From contig SUWK01000004.1 of assembly GCA_015061525.1 (NCBI GenBank), forward strand, positions 1 to 64,000: a stretch of DNA of 64,000 nt, written 5' to 3'. This document shows, piece after piece, positions 21,810 through 32,307 of the stretch. Position numbers and translations under genes: made by a program. The notes beneath the pieces were generated by a model. It ran no database searches, was not told the origin of the DNA, and saw nothing but the letters and a program-made list of their open reading frames with translations. This DNA is from Lentisphaerota bacterium (GTDB taxonomy: Bacteria; Verrucomicrobiota; Lentisphaeria; Victivallales; Victivallaceae). Each line of letters begins with the position of its first letter. Positions within the stretch are counted from its first letter, which is position 1.

Positions 21810-23030
21810 ATGAAAAAAGTAGCTTTTGTTGGCGCCAGTATGCGCGCCGCCGCCTTTGTCAATGTATTGAAAAAACATTTTTCCAACGATTACACGATTG
21901 CCGCAGTCATGGACATCGATCCGGGAAAAATGAAAGGTTTTCTCAAGATCCACTCCCTCGATGTCCCGACCTACACCGATTTCGATAAAATGTGCGCTGA
22001 AATCGCCCCCGATATGGTCATCGTTTCAACCATTGATGTCGCTCATGCCGATTATGTCATAAAATGCCTCGACCGCAAGATCGCCTGTGTCTCCGAAAAA
22101 CCGCTTTGCATCAGCGCCGGACAGTGCAAGGCGATCAAAGCTGCACAGGAGCGCAACCCCGAAGTTTTCGCAGTGACCAGCCACAACGCCCGCTACACCC
22201 CGATAACTTTGAAAATGAAAGAGCTCATCACCAATGGAACCATCGGCAAGGTAATGCGCATGGAATATACCGAAATGCTTGACCGCTTCCATGGCAAAAG
22301 CTACTTCCAGCGCTGGAACTCCCGCCGTAAAAACTCCAACGGTCTGCAGCTTCACAAGAGCTGCCACCACTTTGACAAGATGAACTTCCTGCTGGATTCT
22401 TACGCCACCGAAGTCACTTCAAGCGGAACATTGACCGCTTACGGCAAAGATGCCCCGCACAAGTTCCGGGGCGAAAACTGCCACACCTGTCCCCATGCTT
22501 CAGAGTGTCCGGATTTCAAAAAATACAATGCCGAACTTTTTGATTCCGAGATGTACACTCCTGACATGTGTATCTATTCCCCGGAGATCGACATCGAAGA
22601 CAACTACTGCGCCGGAATAAAATTCGCCAACGGCGTATTCTGTACCTATTCACTCTGCGCCCACGCCCAGTACGAGGGCGAAATCATCATCGTCGAAGGC
22701 GAAACCGGCCGTCTCGAAGCCCGCCGGGTCTACTTCCGTGAACGGGTTATAAATGAAAGCAATGTCCATGATGACAAACTCCTCTGGGATACCAGTTTGA
22801 AACTTTACCGCTACCGTCAGTCCGAATGCGAAGAGATCGAAGTATTTGAAGGCGAAGGCGGTCACGGAGGAGCTGATCTTGGTATCTTCAAAGAGATTTT
22901 CAGCATCCCCCCCTCCCCCACCGTGCCAAAACTGGAAGAAGGTATTCAGGCAGTTCTCACCGGATGTGCGCTGGTCGAAAGCATGCAGACCGGACGCAAA
23001 TGCATGGTTCAGGAACAGATGGCAGAATAA
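21810..23030 (+). CDS. Gfo/Idh/MocA family oxidoreductase
   Basis: KVAFVGASMRAAAFVNVLKKHF...DMVIVSTIDVAHADYVIKCLDRKIACVSEKPLC. Confidence 0.9.
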   Translation: MKKVAFVGASMRAAAFVNVLKKHFSNDYTIAAVMDIDPGKMKGFLKIHSLDVPTYTDFDKMCAEIAPDMVIVSTIDVAHADYVIKCLDRKIACVSEKPLCISAGQCKAIKAAQERNPEVFAVTSHNARYTPITLKMKELITNGTIGKVMRMEYTEMLDRFHGKSYFQRWNSRRKNSNGLQLHKSCHHFDKMNFLLDSYATEVTSSGTLTAYGKDAPHKFRGENCHTCPHASECPDFKKYNAELFDSEMYTPDMCIYSPEIDIEDNYCAGIKFANGVFCTYSLCAHAQYEGEIIIVEGETGRLEARRVYFRERVINESNVHDDKLLWDTSLKLYRYRQSECEEIEVFEGEGGHGGADLGIFKEIFSIPPSPTVPKLEEGIQAVLTGCALVESMQTGRKCMVQEQMAE

Positions 23031-23281
23031 TTTGCCGAAACTGCAGAATATAAAAACTGCTTGCTCAACGATCCGGAAAAATCAGAAAACGATGTTTTTT
23101 CAGAATTTTCCGGATATTTGTGTTTTTTGTTATTGTCCCAAATTTTGTGAAACTTTTATGTTAATTTGTAATGATAATCGTTATTGTACAAAAAATATAC
23201 TGCAAAAACAGTAATTTGTCAAACAATAAAACGGTTTGATTGCAGTCGGCGGATGCAGTGTGATGCAAGGTCGATGGTAAA

Positions 23282-23360
23282 TCAAGGCGATGGTGAGGGA
23301 GTGTACTCAGGTACTCGACCGAACCGGAGTCCGAAGATTTGCCAAGAGATTGCGCGCAAT
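23282..23360. repeat. Degenerate R1-like repeat segment
   Basis: tcaaggcgatggtgagggagtgtactcaggtactcgaccgaaccggagtccgaagatttgcc parallels tcaaggcggcggcgagggcgtgggctcacgccctcaaccgagccgacgtccgcagacaaggc at 15075-15135. Confidence 0.55.
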
Positions 23361-23501
23361 GCGCCGCCGCAGGTTATATTTTTCGCAAAAAATGAGACAA
23401 AACCTATTTTTTCAGAAAAAACAATTTGCCAAATTGCAATTATGGAATTATATTTATAAAAAGTATTGTTGTATTGCAAGTATTTGAGGAGTTTTGCAAC
23501 T

Positions 23502-24386
23502 ATGTTGAGCGGTTCGTTTTGGCCCAGTATCTGTGCATTTGCCGGTGTCCTGTTCGCGGCGATCGCGATAATAGACTTCACAACATACGTAGCAGCACGT
23601 TACCGCGAACGTTATCTGGAAGAGGCCCGCACCGAACTTGATGACATCCTGATCCAGATCCCGGCCTCGCGGGTATTGGATATCAGTATCGCCTTCAGTG
23701 CCGTGGGCGTGGTCGTTTCCACGCTGGTGATGACCTTGTCCGCCGAAAAGATATCGGTTCAAACGCTGATAGTCGTTGCGCTCACTTCGGCTTGCGTACT
23801 CTTTCCGGTGCCCCGTTTCATTTTGCGGTATTTGAAAATACGCCGGCTGAATAAGTTCAGCACCCAGCTCGAAGATGCACTCAATATGATCTCCGGCGCT
23901 CTCAAAGCCGGATTCAGTATCAATCAGGCTCTGGAGGAGGTCGCCGATCAGGACATCCATCCGCTTTCCGTGGAGTTCCGTTTGCTCACCCAGGAGATCC
24001 GTTTGGGAGTTTCCCTCGAACAGGCGCTGGACAACATGTCCCGCCGTCTGGAATCAGAAGACTTTGAGCTTGTCGCAGTTGCCATTTCAACTGCCCGCAA
24101 GACCGGCGGTGAATTGACCAGCACCCTCTCCCGGGTCGCAGGATTGATCCGGGAACGGGTCCGCATCGCCCAGAAAGTTCGTGCGCTTACCGCGATGGGG
24201 CGGCTTCAGGCAATAATGATCGGTCTGATGCCATATTTGCTGCTGCTCGGTATGTATCATGTCAGTCCGACACTGATAAATTCATTTTTCTCAACTCCGG
24301 CAGGTATCATCGGTCTGATCCTGGTGACCATCATGGATGTGGCAGGATTTCTGTGGATCAGAAAGATCACCAAAATCGAGGTGTAA
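23502..24386 (+). CDS. TadB-like type II secretion F-domain protein
   Basis: LEDALNMISGALKAGFSINQALEEVA...ARKTGGELTSTLSRVAGLIRERVRI; start MLSGSF after SD tgagga. Confidence 0.85.
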   Translation: MLSGSFWPSICAFAGVLFAAIAIIDFTTYVAARYRERYLEEARTELDDILIQIPASRVLDISIAFSAVGVVVSTLVMTLSAEKISVQTLIVVALTSACVLFPVPRFILRYLKIRRLNKFSTQLEDALNMISGALKAGFSINQALEEVADQDIHPLSVEFRLLTQEIRLGVSLEQALDNMSRRLESEDFELVAVAISTARKTGGELTSTLSRVAGLIRERVRIAQKVRALTAMGRLQAIMIGLMPYLLLLGMYHVSPTLINSFFSTPAGIIGLILVTIMDVAGFLWIRKITKIEV

Positions 24387-24390
24387 AATC

Positions 24391-25263
24391 ATGAGCAGTA
24401 CATTGAGTCTTATAACCGCATTGCTGTGGGGCGGATGCATTGGCATATCAAGCTGGATATTTCTGTACACATTCAGCAAGATAAGATTGGAAAAAAACCG
24501 GGAAATGTTCAAACCGGTCCCGTTGTTGTTCCGCTTGTTCATGCCTTTTTTGCCGATTGTGCGTCCGCTGGTCAATGAAAAACTTTTCGGAACAGTCATG
24601 CTCAGCGATGAAAACCGTTTACAGATGGCCGGATACGATGAAGTCATACCGCCTGGGGATTTTGTCGGTTTGCGGATAATTTTTTTCATACTCGGGATCG
24701 TTTTCCTTTTCATCGGTGCCGGTGCCGGAAATATGATGATGTGCGTAATCATCGCAGTTCTTTTTGTCTTTTTCCCGACCATGTGGCTCTCCGGTGTCAT
24801 CAAAAAACGGCACACTTCGATCATGAAAGCTCTGCCGAACGTACTTGATTTGCTCACATTATCGGTCGAATCCGGACGCGATCTGCTCTCCTCTCTGCGG
24901 GATATTCTGGAACGGCGCAAGATGGACCCGCTCGGTGAAGAGTTGATGCGGACATTTCAGGAGATCCAGCTCGGCAGAAAACGTACCGAAGCTCTGCGCG
25001 CTTTGAGCAAACGGGTCAAACAGGTGGATCTTTCCGCAACGATAAATGCCATCGTACAGGCAGAGGAATACGGTGTTAGTATCGGACAATTGCTCCGGAT
25101 CCAGGGGGATATGCAGCGCAACAAACGTTTTGCCATGGCTGAAAAACTGGCAAACGAATCCAGCGTAAAAATCATCATTCCGGTGGTTATTTGTATTCTT
25201 CCGGCAGTATTTGTCATCCTGATGGGACCGCTGGCAATGAATGCGATACGGATGTTCCAGTGA
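24391..25263 (+). CDS. TadC-like type II secretion F-domain protein
   Basis: LPNVLDLLTLSVESGRDLLSSLRDILER...VQAEEYGVSIGQLLRIQGDMQRNKR. Confidence 0.85.
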   Translation: MSSTLSLITALLWGGCIGISSWIFLYTFSKIRLEKNREMFKPVPLLFRLFMPFLPIVRPLVNEKLFGTVMLSDENRLQMAGYDEVIPPGDFVGLRIIFFILGIVFLFIGAGAGNMMMCVIIAVLFVFFPTMWLSGVIKKRHTSIMKALPNVLDLLTLSVESGRDLLSSLRDILERRKMDPLGEELMRTFQEIQLGRKRTEALRALSKRVKQVDLSATINAIVQAEEYGVSIGQLLRIQGDMQRNKRFAMAEKLANESSVKIIIPVVICILPAVFVILMGPLAMNAIRMFQ

Positions 25264-25613
25264 TGTTCAAAAAACTGTCAAGGAAAAGTGATGGAGCTGT
25301 TCTGGCAGAAAATGCTTTTTTTGCCGGGACATGGTTCGACCGTCTCCGCGGCATGATCGGACGGAAGTTTGCCGCTGCGCCTTTTGATGCCATGGTGTTT
25401 GAACGCTGCAATGCCATCCATTGCTGCTGGATGCAGGAAGCGATAGATGTATTGTTTGTAACACCGGAACTGGAGGTCATAAAAGTTTGTCACGGCGTGA
25501 AACCGTGGCGTTTCGCCCGGACTTCCGGGAAGAATGCCGATACGATCGAACTGCCGGCAGGAACACTGCAGCAGTTTGCCGTAAAAGCCGGTGACCATCT
25601 GGAATGGAAGTGA
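25263..25613 (+). CDS. DUF192 family protein
   Basis: AFFAGTWFDRLRGMIGRK...NAIHCCWMQEAIDVLFVTPELEVIKV. Confidence 0.85.
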   Translation: MFKKLSRKSDGAVLAENAFFAGTWFDRLRGMIGRKFAAAPFDAMVFERCNAIHCCWMQEAIDVLFVTPELEVIKVCHGVKPWRFARTSGKNADTIELPAGTLQQFAVKAGDHLEWK

Positions 25614-25680
25614 ATATGGGGTGACCGTACTGCGGAAAACTCCTTTTAAAAGAGGAATATGAAAGGATTTTTTTAACAAA

Positions 25681-27135
25681 ATGAAAATACAATTTATCAA
25701 CGGTGAACGTGCCGGCGAGACAGTGGATTTTCAGGAAACCGAAATCTCGATCGGACGTGAAGATGGCAATACCATCCAGCTGCTTACCGGCGGCGTGTCA
25801 CGCTATCATGCCCAAATCAGCAAAAAGGAGGACGGCAACTGGATAGTTTGCGATCTTGACAGTACCAACGGAGTGAAGCTCGATGGTATAAATGTTGTCG
25901 GTGAACAGATTTTGATCCCGGGCTCAATGCTGGTCATAGGAGAGCAGCAGTTGCTTATCCTTGAAACTGGTCCAATGAGTAAGGTCAATTTTTTCTCCGC
26001 CGGTCAATCATTTGATACCGTTTGTGATACCCAACTGGACGAACCGGCAAAACCGGTTCCGCCTCAAACTTCCGGAAAAAATCGCGTTCCTTCCATATCC
26101 AGCGAAAAACTGCTTGCCGATCTGAAATCTGCCGGCAACGGTCTGTTCGGCCGCAATGACAAAACTTCACAAACGCCCGTATCGCAAAAAAACAGTGATT
26201 TGCCGGAAGGAGCACCCAAACGTTCAAAAATGCTTTTCAACGTCATATTTTATGCGGCGTTGATCATCTGTGTCGCCTGTGTTGCCAAAATGTTTCTGGA
26301 CAAAAAAAGTGTTATAACTCCCGATCGCAATCCTTCAGATACCTACGCAGCAGAGGATGCCGTGGTCTACTTTGAACGCATCAACTACGATCCCGTTGCC
26401 AAGTCCGCATTCCGGTTTGAAATGAAAATTGAAAACGGCAAAATGACCTGCCTCCTTGATGACATCGCCGGATACCGGCACTTCAAACGGGAAATCGACC
26501 TTGCCGGAAATTATGAAACGGAACTCGAAGTTTTGCTTCAGAAATTGAAAAAAAGCGGAATTTTACAAATCAAGCCCAAAAACGTTTCCACCGTCAATCC
26601 GGAACGGGACCGCATCCATTTGATACTGGTCAGCGGTACCCAGCTCGCCGATTACAAATGTACCAGCAGCGAAAGCGGAGTTGAATTTGACAAATGCGAT
26701 CAGGCGATCCGGGACTTTCTCAACGGGTTCGGTCTGATAACCATCGCCCAGAACAGGGAAGAACTGGAAACTGAAGCAAAAAATCACCTCCGCAACGCCA
26801 AAGATAAACAGGCAAACTACATCAGTGATTTGAGTCTGCTGCGCGAAGCCGCCCGGGAATATGAAGCGGCAATAAGCTGTTATGAGCAGTTCACCCCGGC
26901 GCCTCCGGAATTGAAAGAAGCCAGAACCGGTTTCAATGCTGTAAATGCATTGCGCACCATGAAACTCAAAGAATGCAACAACGAATTCAAACGCTGTCAC
27001 CGCCGTATGGATTATTCCGGCATGGCCAGAGCCTGTCAGGATATTATGAAAATAGCCGGTGAAAAATCCAAAGCATACCGGGAGGCAGCAGAGATGCTGC
27101 GCAGCGTAAAACGTGCCATGGATAAGAGAAGGTGA
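25681..27135 (+). CDS. FHA-domain membrane protein
   Basis: ISIGREDGNTIQLLTGGVSRYHAQI...DLDSTNGVKLDG; central TM segment. Confidence 0.85.
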   Translation: MKIQFINGERAGETVDFQETEISIGREDGNTIQLLTGGVSRYHAQISKKEDGNWIVCDLDSTNGVKLDGINVVGEQILIPGSMLVIGEQQLLILETGPMSKVNFFSAGQSFDTVCDTQLDEPAKPVPPQTSGKNRVPSISSEKLLADLKSAGNGLFGRNDKTSQTPVSQKNSDLPEGAPKRSKMLFNVIFYAALIICVACVAKMFLDKKSVITPDRNPSDTYAAEDAVVYFERINYDPVAKSAFRFEMKIENGKMTCLLDDIAGYRHFKREIDLAGNYETELEVLLQKLKKSGILQIKPKNVSTVNPERDRIHLILVSGTQLADYKCTSSESGVEFDKCDQAIRDFLNGFGLITIAQNREELETEAKNHLRNAKDKQANYISDLSLLREAAREYEAAISCYEQFTPAPPELKEARTGFNAVNALRTMKLKECNNEFKRCHRRMDYSGMARACQDIMKIAGEKSKAYREAAEMLRSVKRAMDKRR

Positions 27136-27141
27136 TTTGAT

Positions 27142-28488
27142 ATGAAAAATACAGTTTCACACATAATATGCACCCTTTTGGCAGCCTCTATACTGCTTTC
27201 GATGACGGGATGCAATAAAAAGCAAAGTTCAAATTCGGTCAAAATAACTTTTTCCGGCCCCCAAGGTATGACTATGAGTTACCGCGGCAAAGAGATGAAT
27301 GGGCTCACCCGGAAAGTAGTTCCCGGCACCTACATCTTTAAATTTTCCGCTCCGGGTCACAAAACCATTTGGAAGAGCTGTACGATCAGTTCTGCCGACA
27401 ACAATTCAACGCTGCCGGTATCTCTCGAACCGGAACGTTCCGTGATCCTTGTAACATGTTCGACCGATGATTCCGGACGGGATTCAAACGTTTCATTGTC
27501 GCTCAACGGGATCGAACAGGGTGCAACGCCGTGCCTTATCACCGGGTTGCCCATAGGAGAACACCTTCTGGAATTCTCCCACCCCGGTCATGCGACAAAA
27601 AATCTCCGGATAAAGATCGACAGCGCCCGCCCGCAGCCGGTGATAAAAGAGCGGCTCACATCAAACAGCGGCACCATGCAGGTCGTCGGTACCCCATCCG
27701 GTTCAATGCTTTATGTCAATGAAAAACCGGCAGGTCCGATCCCGTATCAGGCGAAATACGCTGCCGGAACCTATCTGCTGGAACTCCGCGCCCCCGGATA
27801 CATCGCTCAAACCAAAGAGCTCACCGTCAATGCAAATAAAACAGTAAAGACCTCATTTGCGTTACAGCCGGAACCCAGTTCGATCTTCATTGAAACCGAA
27901 CCATCCAACGCCGTCTGTGTGGTTCGCGGAGAAAAGCGCGGTACGACTCCTATAAAAATCAACAATCTTCAGCCCGGCAACTACAAGATCGAAGTCAGTC
28001 TGCCCGGTTATGAAACCATTGAAGAGATGGTCGAGGTAAAAGCCGGCAGCCATGAAAAACTCAAAATAACTCTGGAAAGCGGTCTCGGTCAGGCCCGCCT
28101 CAACATCCGCCCCGCCGGAGTCGATGTACTGGTCAACGGCAAGGTGATCGGCCGGACAGAAAAAGGCACCAGTACCTTGAACGATGTAAAACCGATATTG
28201 CTGTCAAATCTGGAACCCGGGAACTACACCTGCATCATTTCCCATCCCTTTGCCAAGCCGCGCAAGCAGAAAAAATTTGTCTTCAGAGTAAGCAAAAACA
28301 AAACTACCGAATGCCCGGTCGTCGAACTCTGGGTCCCGGATCATGAACTGACGTACAGAAACGGGGTTCAGGATATGGTAAAAATGATCCGGATATCAGA
28401 AAACGAAGTTGAATTTGAACTTATGCCGGGAATGATCGTTACCGAAAGACGCAGCAATGTCAGTATCCGCAAACTCGCGCCGAGATGA
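27142..28488 (+). CDS. PEGA-domain lipoprotein
   Basis: Lipobox-like MTGCNKK; repeated PxGs.lyvn.k..G..P......G.y.l.....GY. Confidence 0.85.
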   Translation: MKNTVSHIICTLLAASILLSMTGCNKKQSSNSVKITFSGPQGMTMSYRGKEMNGLTRKVVPGTYIFKFSAPGHKTIWKSCTISSADNNSTLPVSLEPERSVILVTCSTDDSGRDSNVSLSLNGIEQGATPCLITGLPIGEHLLEFSHPGHATKNLRIKIDSARPQPVIKERLTSNSGTMQVVGTPSGSMLYVNEKPAGPIPYQAKYAAGTYLLELRAPGYIAQTKELTVNANKTVKTSFALQPEPSSIFIETEPSNAVCVVRGEKRGTTPIKINNLQPGNYKIEVSLPGYETIEEMVEVKAGSHEKLKITLESGLGQARLNIRPAGVDVLVNGKVIGRTEKGTSTLNDVKPILLSNLEPGNYTCIISHPFAKPRKQKKFVFRVSKNKTTECPVVELWVPDHELTYRNGVQDMVKMIRISENEVEFELMPGMIVTERRSNVSIRKLAPR

Positions 28489-30118
28489 TCAACTCCCCGA
28501 AGCTTTGTTGATCGAAAACCGGACAAACCAGTTTCAGAGCATAGTTTGGCCGTTGGCGTTTTTTATCCTGTTTTTCGCCTTTTGGATCGGGGGCAGAGAG
28601 CTTTTCCGTCAGGAAGGGTTGTATGCCTGTTGCGCCCGGGAATTCATCCCGGGGACTCCGCTCACGGCACACGGGATCGTACAAAAAGATGTGCCGCCAT
28701 TGTATCCGGTATTGGTTCATCTGCTGAATAAAACCGGAATATCCATGGAGTGTGCATTGCGCCTGCTTTCCATAACCATGCTCGGAGCGTGGAGTATTCT
28801 GGCGGCGGCAGTTGCCGCCAGACGCCGTAATCTCCGTGCCGGAGTGGTAACATTTCTCTGCTGTTGCGGGACAATATTCGCCATGGGAAAAGGAATAGAC
28901 GGCACGCCGGCAACCATGTCCGCATTCTTTTTGCTGGCAGGACAATTATGTTTTTTCCATTTCGGCAACCGTCTGGCAAGCTGGAACAAAGCATGGCTGA
29001 GCGCTTCACTGCTGTGGATACTGGCATTGCTCTCCGGAGGACCGATCGTTCTTTTATATTGTTTTGTTCCGATACTGTTTCTCCGCCGTCCGCTTTCAGT
29101 AAGCAGTAAATTCAATACGCCGGGATTTTTTGTTGCCTGTGCATTGTTTGTACTGACAGCAATTCTGTGGATAGTTGGAACGGGGAACAATAACCTTGAT
29201 CTTTTACCGGATGAATTTTCCAGTTGGGATAATTTCAAACGTCTGCTGACCTTCCCGCTTCTTCTGCCGGTCAGGTTTTTCCCCTGGTCATTATTGATGT
29301 GGATGCCGTTTTGCGCCGCGCTGCAGGCGGTTGATCAAACGCCGGTATTCAGCAGATATTTGCGGACTTTATTTGCAGTATCAATAGTACTGATGTGGAT
29401 ACTGCCGCTGCGTCCTGCCAGTGAACTGTTTTTCGTGACCGGGCCGTTGGCAATCATGACCGGATTGAATTATGAGCTGGGAATACGCCGTTACCGCAAG
29501 TGGTTTATCAACGCACTCTGGGGATTTGAAATACTCATCTTTGCGGCGGCATTGATAATGGCACTGCTTTTGCTCCCCAATAAATGGTTGACCGTATTGC
29601 CATTTGTCGATCCCGGGAAACTGATTTACCGGGCAGAATATGCTATTGTCATTTTTGCGACACTGATTTTGCTGACAATTCATGCAATATTCTTTCACAT
29701 ACACCGCCGCCGGTATCCGATCTGGCACATGATTTTCAAAATGACGGTATGTTGTGCGGTATTCTGCAATATACTCATACTGCCGGATTATATCACCGAA
29801 CGCCGCTGGCGTACCTTGGGGCAGGATATTTCTGCAGCCCTGCCAGCTGAAGCAAAAACTGAAACCTTGTATAAATTCGACATCAACGGTATGTATTGCG
29901 GACTCTTTTACGCCGGAGTTCCGGTGCAGAAAATAAAGACTCTGGAAGAACTTCCTGCCGGAAAAACGGTCTATCTGCTCGCCTCCGGATTCCCCCGGCA
30001 CTTCGGCTGGCGGTGGTCTCCGCTGCTGCCGCCGGACTACCGGTTTGAAGGAGAACACCTCACCATGTGGCGCGGAGTTCCCGTCCCGCCGGATGAAGAA
30101 GAGGATATCGAACAGTGA
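28457..30118 (+). CDS. Polytopic membrane protein, possibly an ArnT/GT39-like glycosyltransferase
   Basis: Many TM helices; GGRELFRQEGLYACCAREFI...PPLYPVLVHLLNK resembles the GT39/ArnT first loop. Start uncertain. Confidence 0.6.
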   Translation: MSVSANSRRDDQLPEALLIENRTNQFQSIVWPLAFFILFFAFWIGGRELFRQEGLYACCAREFIPGTPLTAHGIVQKDVPPLYPVLVHLLNKTGISMECALRLLSITMLGAWSILAAAVAARRRNLRAGVVTFLCCCGTIFAMGKGIDGTPATMSAFFLLAGQLCFFHFGNRLASWNKAWLSASLLWILALLSGGPIVLLYCFVPILFLRRPLSVSSKFNTPGFFVACALFVLTAILWIVGTGNNNLDLLPDEFSSWDNFKRLLTFPLLLPVRFFPWSLLMWMPFCAALQAVDQTPVFSRYLRTLFAVSIVLMWILPLRPASELFFVTGPLAIMTGLNYELGIRRYRKWFINALWGFEILIFAAALIMALLLLPNKWLTVLPFVDPGKLIYRAEYAIVIFATLILLTIHAIFFHIHRRRYPIWHMIFKMTVCCAVFCNILILPDYITERRWRTLGQDISAALPAEAKTETLYKFDINGMYCGLFYAGVPVQKIKTLEELPAGKTVYLLASGFPRHFGWRWSPLLPPDYRFEGEHLTMWRGVPVPPDEEEDIEQ

Positions 30119-31188
30119 GCAAGCGTGTGTTGGTCGCCATGTCAGGCGGAGTTGATTCCACCGTTGCCGCCTATTTAATGAAACTGCAGAATTGCGATAT
30201 TACAGCGGTAAATTTGCAAATGCATCCCGATACGCCGGTCGATGAAACATTGATCGAAAGCTGCCGGATGCTGAATATCCCGCTGATCATAAGAAATTGC
30301 CAACAGGAATTTTTTGAAAAAGTCCTGCTGCCGGGGGCAAAGGAATATGCTTCGGGACGAACCCCGAACCCCTGCTGCGAATGCAATGCCGCCTTGAAGT
30401 TCCACGAGCTGTTTGCCGCCGCAAATGAACTGGGAATAGATACCGTGGTCACCGGACATTACGCGGCACTTGTTTATGATAACGGCATCGTAAAACTCGG
30501 CAGTGCCAAAGACCGCAGCAAAGACCAGAGTTACTTCCTCTACCGCCTGACACAAGCGGAACTGGCGCGCTGCTGTTTCCCGCTGGGGCAAATGACCAAA
30601 ACTGAAGTCAGAGGATTTGCCGCCGAAGCAAAATTGATTTGCGCTTCACGTCCGGACAGTCAGGATGCCTGTTTCCAGATACCCGGCGAATGCTGCGGCG
30701 ACACCTTGAGCCGCTTGTGCCGTATCCGCGGCAAACAGGGCCGTTTCATCTATCAGGGCAAAACAGTCGGCAGACACACCGGTATCCACCGCTACACTAT
30801 CGGGCAGCGGCAGGGACTGGGCGTGGCATTGGGAGTTCCCGCATATATAAAGAGCATCAACGCCCGGAAAGGCGACATAGAGTTATGTACAAATCCGGCG
30901 GAATTGGAGTGTTCCATTTTCCGCATCACCAGAGCCAACTGGCAGCACATCCCCTCTGCCCCGGATCAACGCATGGAAGTAAAAGTGCGCTACCGCACCA
31001 AAAGTGCCGGCGGCTTCTATCAAGCCGAAACGGAAACCTCCGGCATCGTTACTCTTGAAGCTCCGCAACGCGCCGTAACCCCCGGTCAGGCGGCAGTATT
31101 TTACGATTCAGATGGTTTCCTCTGCGGCGGCGGAGTGATCGAACTTCTGTCTTCAGAAGCAGTTTTAGAAAACTCACAGCCGCAGTAA
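30115..31188 (+). CDS. mnmA: tRNA-specific 2-thiouridylase MnmA
   Basis: VLVAMSGGVDSTVAAYLM, GRTPNPCCECN, KDQSYFLYRL, GQRQGLGVA. Confidence 0.95.
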   Translation: MSKRVLVAMSGGVDSTVAAYLMKLQNCDITAVNLQMHPDTPVDETLIESCRMLNIPLIIRNCQQEFFEKVLLPGAKEYASGRTPNPCCECNAALKFHELFAAANELGIDTVVTGHYAALVYDNGIVKLGSAKDRSKDQSYFLYRLTQAELARCCFPLGQMTKTEVRGFAAEAKLICASRPDSQDACFQIPGECCGDTLSRLCRIRGKQGRFIYQGKTVGRHTGIHRYTIGQRQGLGVALGVPAYIKSINARKGDIELCTNPAELECSIFRITRANWQHIPSAPDQRMEVKVRYRTKSAGGFYQAETETSGIVTLEAPQRAVTPGQAAVFYDSDGFLCGGGVIELLSSEAVLENSQPQ

Positions 31189-31682
31189 TTCTGCCGGTAG
31201 AATTCCAGTTCGGCGGCGAGCCGGGTCCCGGCAAGATAACCGTTTTTCTTTTTGAAATCAAGCGGAATAAAATGGTTCCACATTTTGCCGCAATCAAAAA
31301 TCTTTTTACTGGATTTGCGGGGACTTACGGTCAATGTGGTGGCAAAGCTGCAATCGTGTTTCTCTGCCGCCACTGCCGCCCGGGAAAGCGAATACGCAAA
31401 ACACCTTTCGCATCGGGAACCGCCTTCGGGCTGATCTTCAAATCCGCGGACAGCGTTCAGCCATGCACCGTGGTCATAGGGATCGGCTTCGACCGGGATA
31501 TTGAAATATTCTCCGAGTTTCAAGACACACTCCAACCGGCGGAGGTATTCGGCTTCACTGTCCAGATTGCTGTTGGAAAAATAGAGAATTTCCGGCGTCA
31601 AATCCGCTTCAATTACAAACGGATGGCGCACACATCCTCCGGCGCACGGCGCACAGCAGCAATGAAGAAGCAAATTTTTCAT
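31101..31682 (-). CDS. queH: Epoxyqueuosine reductase QueH (DUF208)
   Basis: MKNLLLHCCCAPCAGGC..., RCERCFAYSLSRAA, FATTLTVSPRKSSKKI, NYCGCEFS. Confidence 0.9.
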   Translation of the reverse strand: MKNLLLHCCCAPCAGGCVRHPFVIEADLTPEILYFSNSNLDSEAEYLRRLECVLKLGEYFNIPVEADPYDHGAWLNAVRGFEDQPEGGSRCERCFAYSLSRAAVAAEKHDCSFATTLTVSPRKSSKKIFDCGKMWNHFIPLDFKKKNGYLAGTRLAAELEFYRQNYCGCEFSKTASEDRSSITPPPQRKPSES

Positions 31683-31833
31683 ATTATTTTCCCTGAATTG
31701 ATCTTTTGTCATCCGTTTAAAATAACCTTTTTTTCACTTTTGTCAAAGAATATCGCCATGTTTATTTGAAAAATATTCATTCAGAGTATATTTTATTAAG
31801 AAAACATAATTATAAGGGAGGGGAACCAGAAAA

Positions 31834-32307
31834 ATGAACGACTCAAAAAATCAGGAATTCCGGAGCGATCTCATCAGTGTCGGTGAACGTCTCCGCGACA
31901 TCTGCGCCGCCAGAGTTCCGGCAAATCTCGGCCGTTACACCGGCAGCCAGCTGCGGATGATCAACCGGATCTATGAATTGACCCGTCAGTGCCCGGAAGG
32001 TATCCAGTTGAAAAAACTTGCTCAAGTGCTCAAAATCACCCCAGCCGCCACGTCGGAAATGGTCGAGACACTCGTAAAACGCGGCGCACTGGAGCGGCGG
32101 GTTTCCCCCAGCGACCGGCGGGCAATGGCGTTGCGGCTGGCTCCGGAACTGGAAGATTTGTTCCAGATGTCAGTCAACCATCTCGACAGTCATTTGCAAC
32201 GTTTTTTCGCCGGACTGACTGACGGAGAAGCCGCCGTGGCAAGTTCAGTAATACATAAACTCAATATCTTTTTAAGTGCAGCCGTACAGCAGGAGAAAGA
32301 GCAATGA
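31834..32307 (+). CDS. MarR-family transcriptional regulator
   Basis: Winged-helix pattern GIQLKKLAQVLKITPAATSEMVETLVKRGALERRVSPSDRRAMALRL. Confidence 0.88.
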   Translation: MNDSKNQEFRSDLISVGERLRDICAARVPANLGRYTGSQLRMINRIYELTRQCPEGIQLKKLAQVLKITPAATSEMVETLVKRGALERRVSPSDRRAMALRLAPELEDLFQMSVNHLDSHLQRFFAGLTDGEAAVASSVIHKLNIFLSAAVQQEKEQ

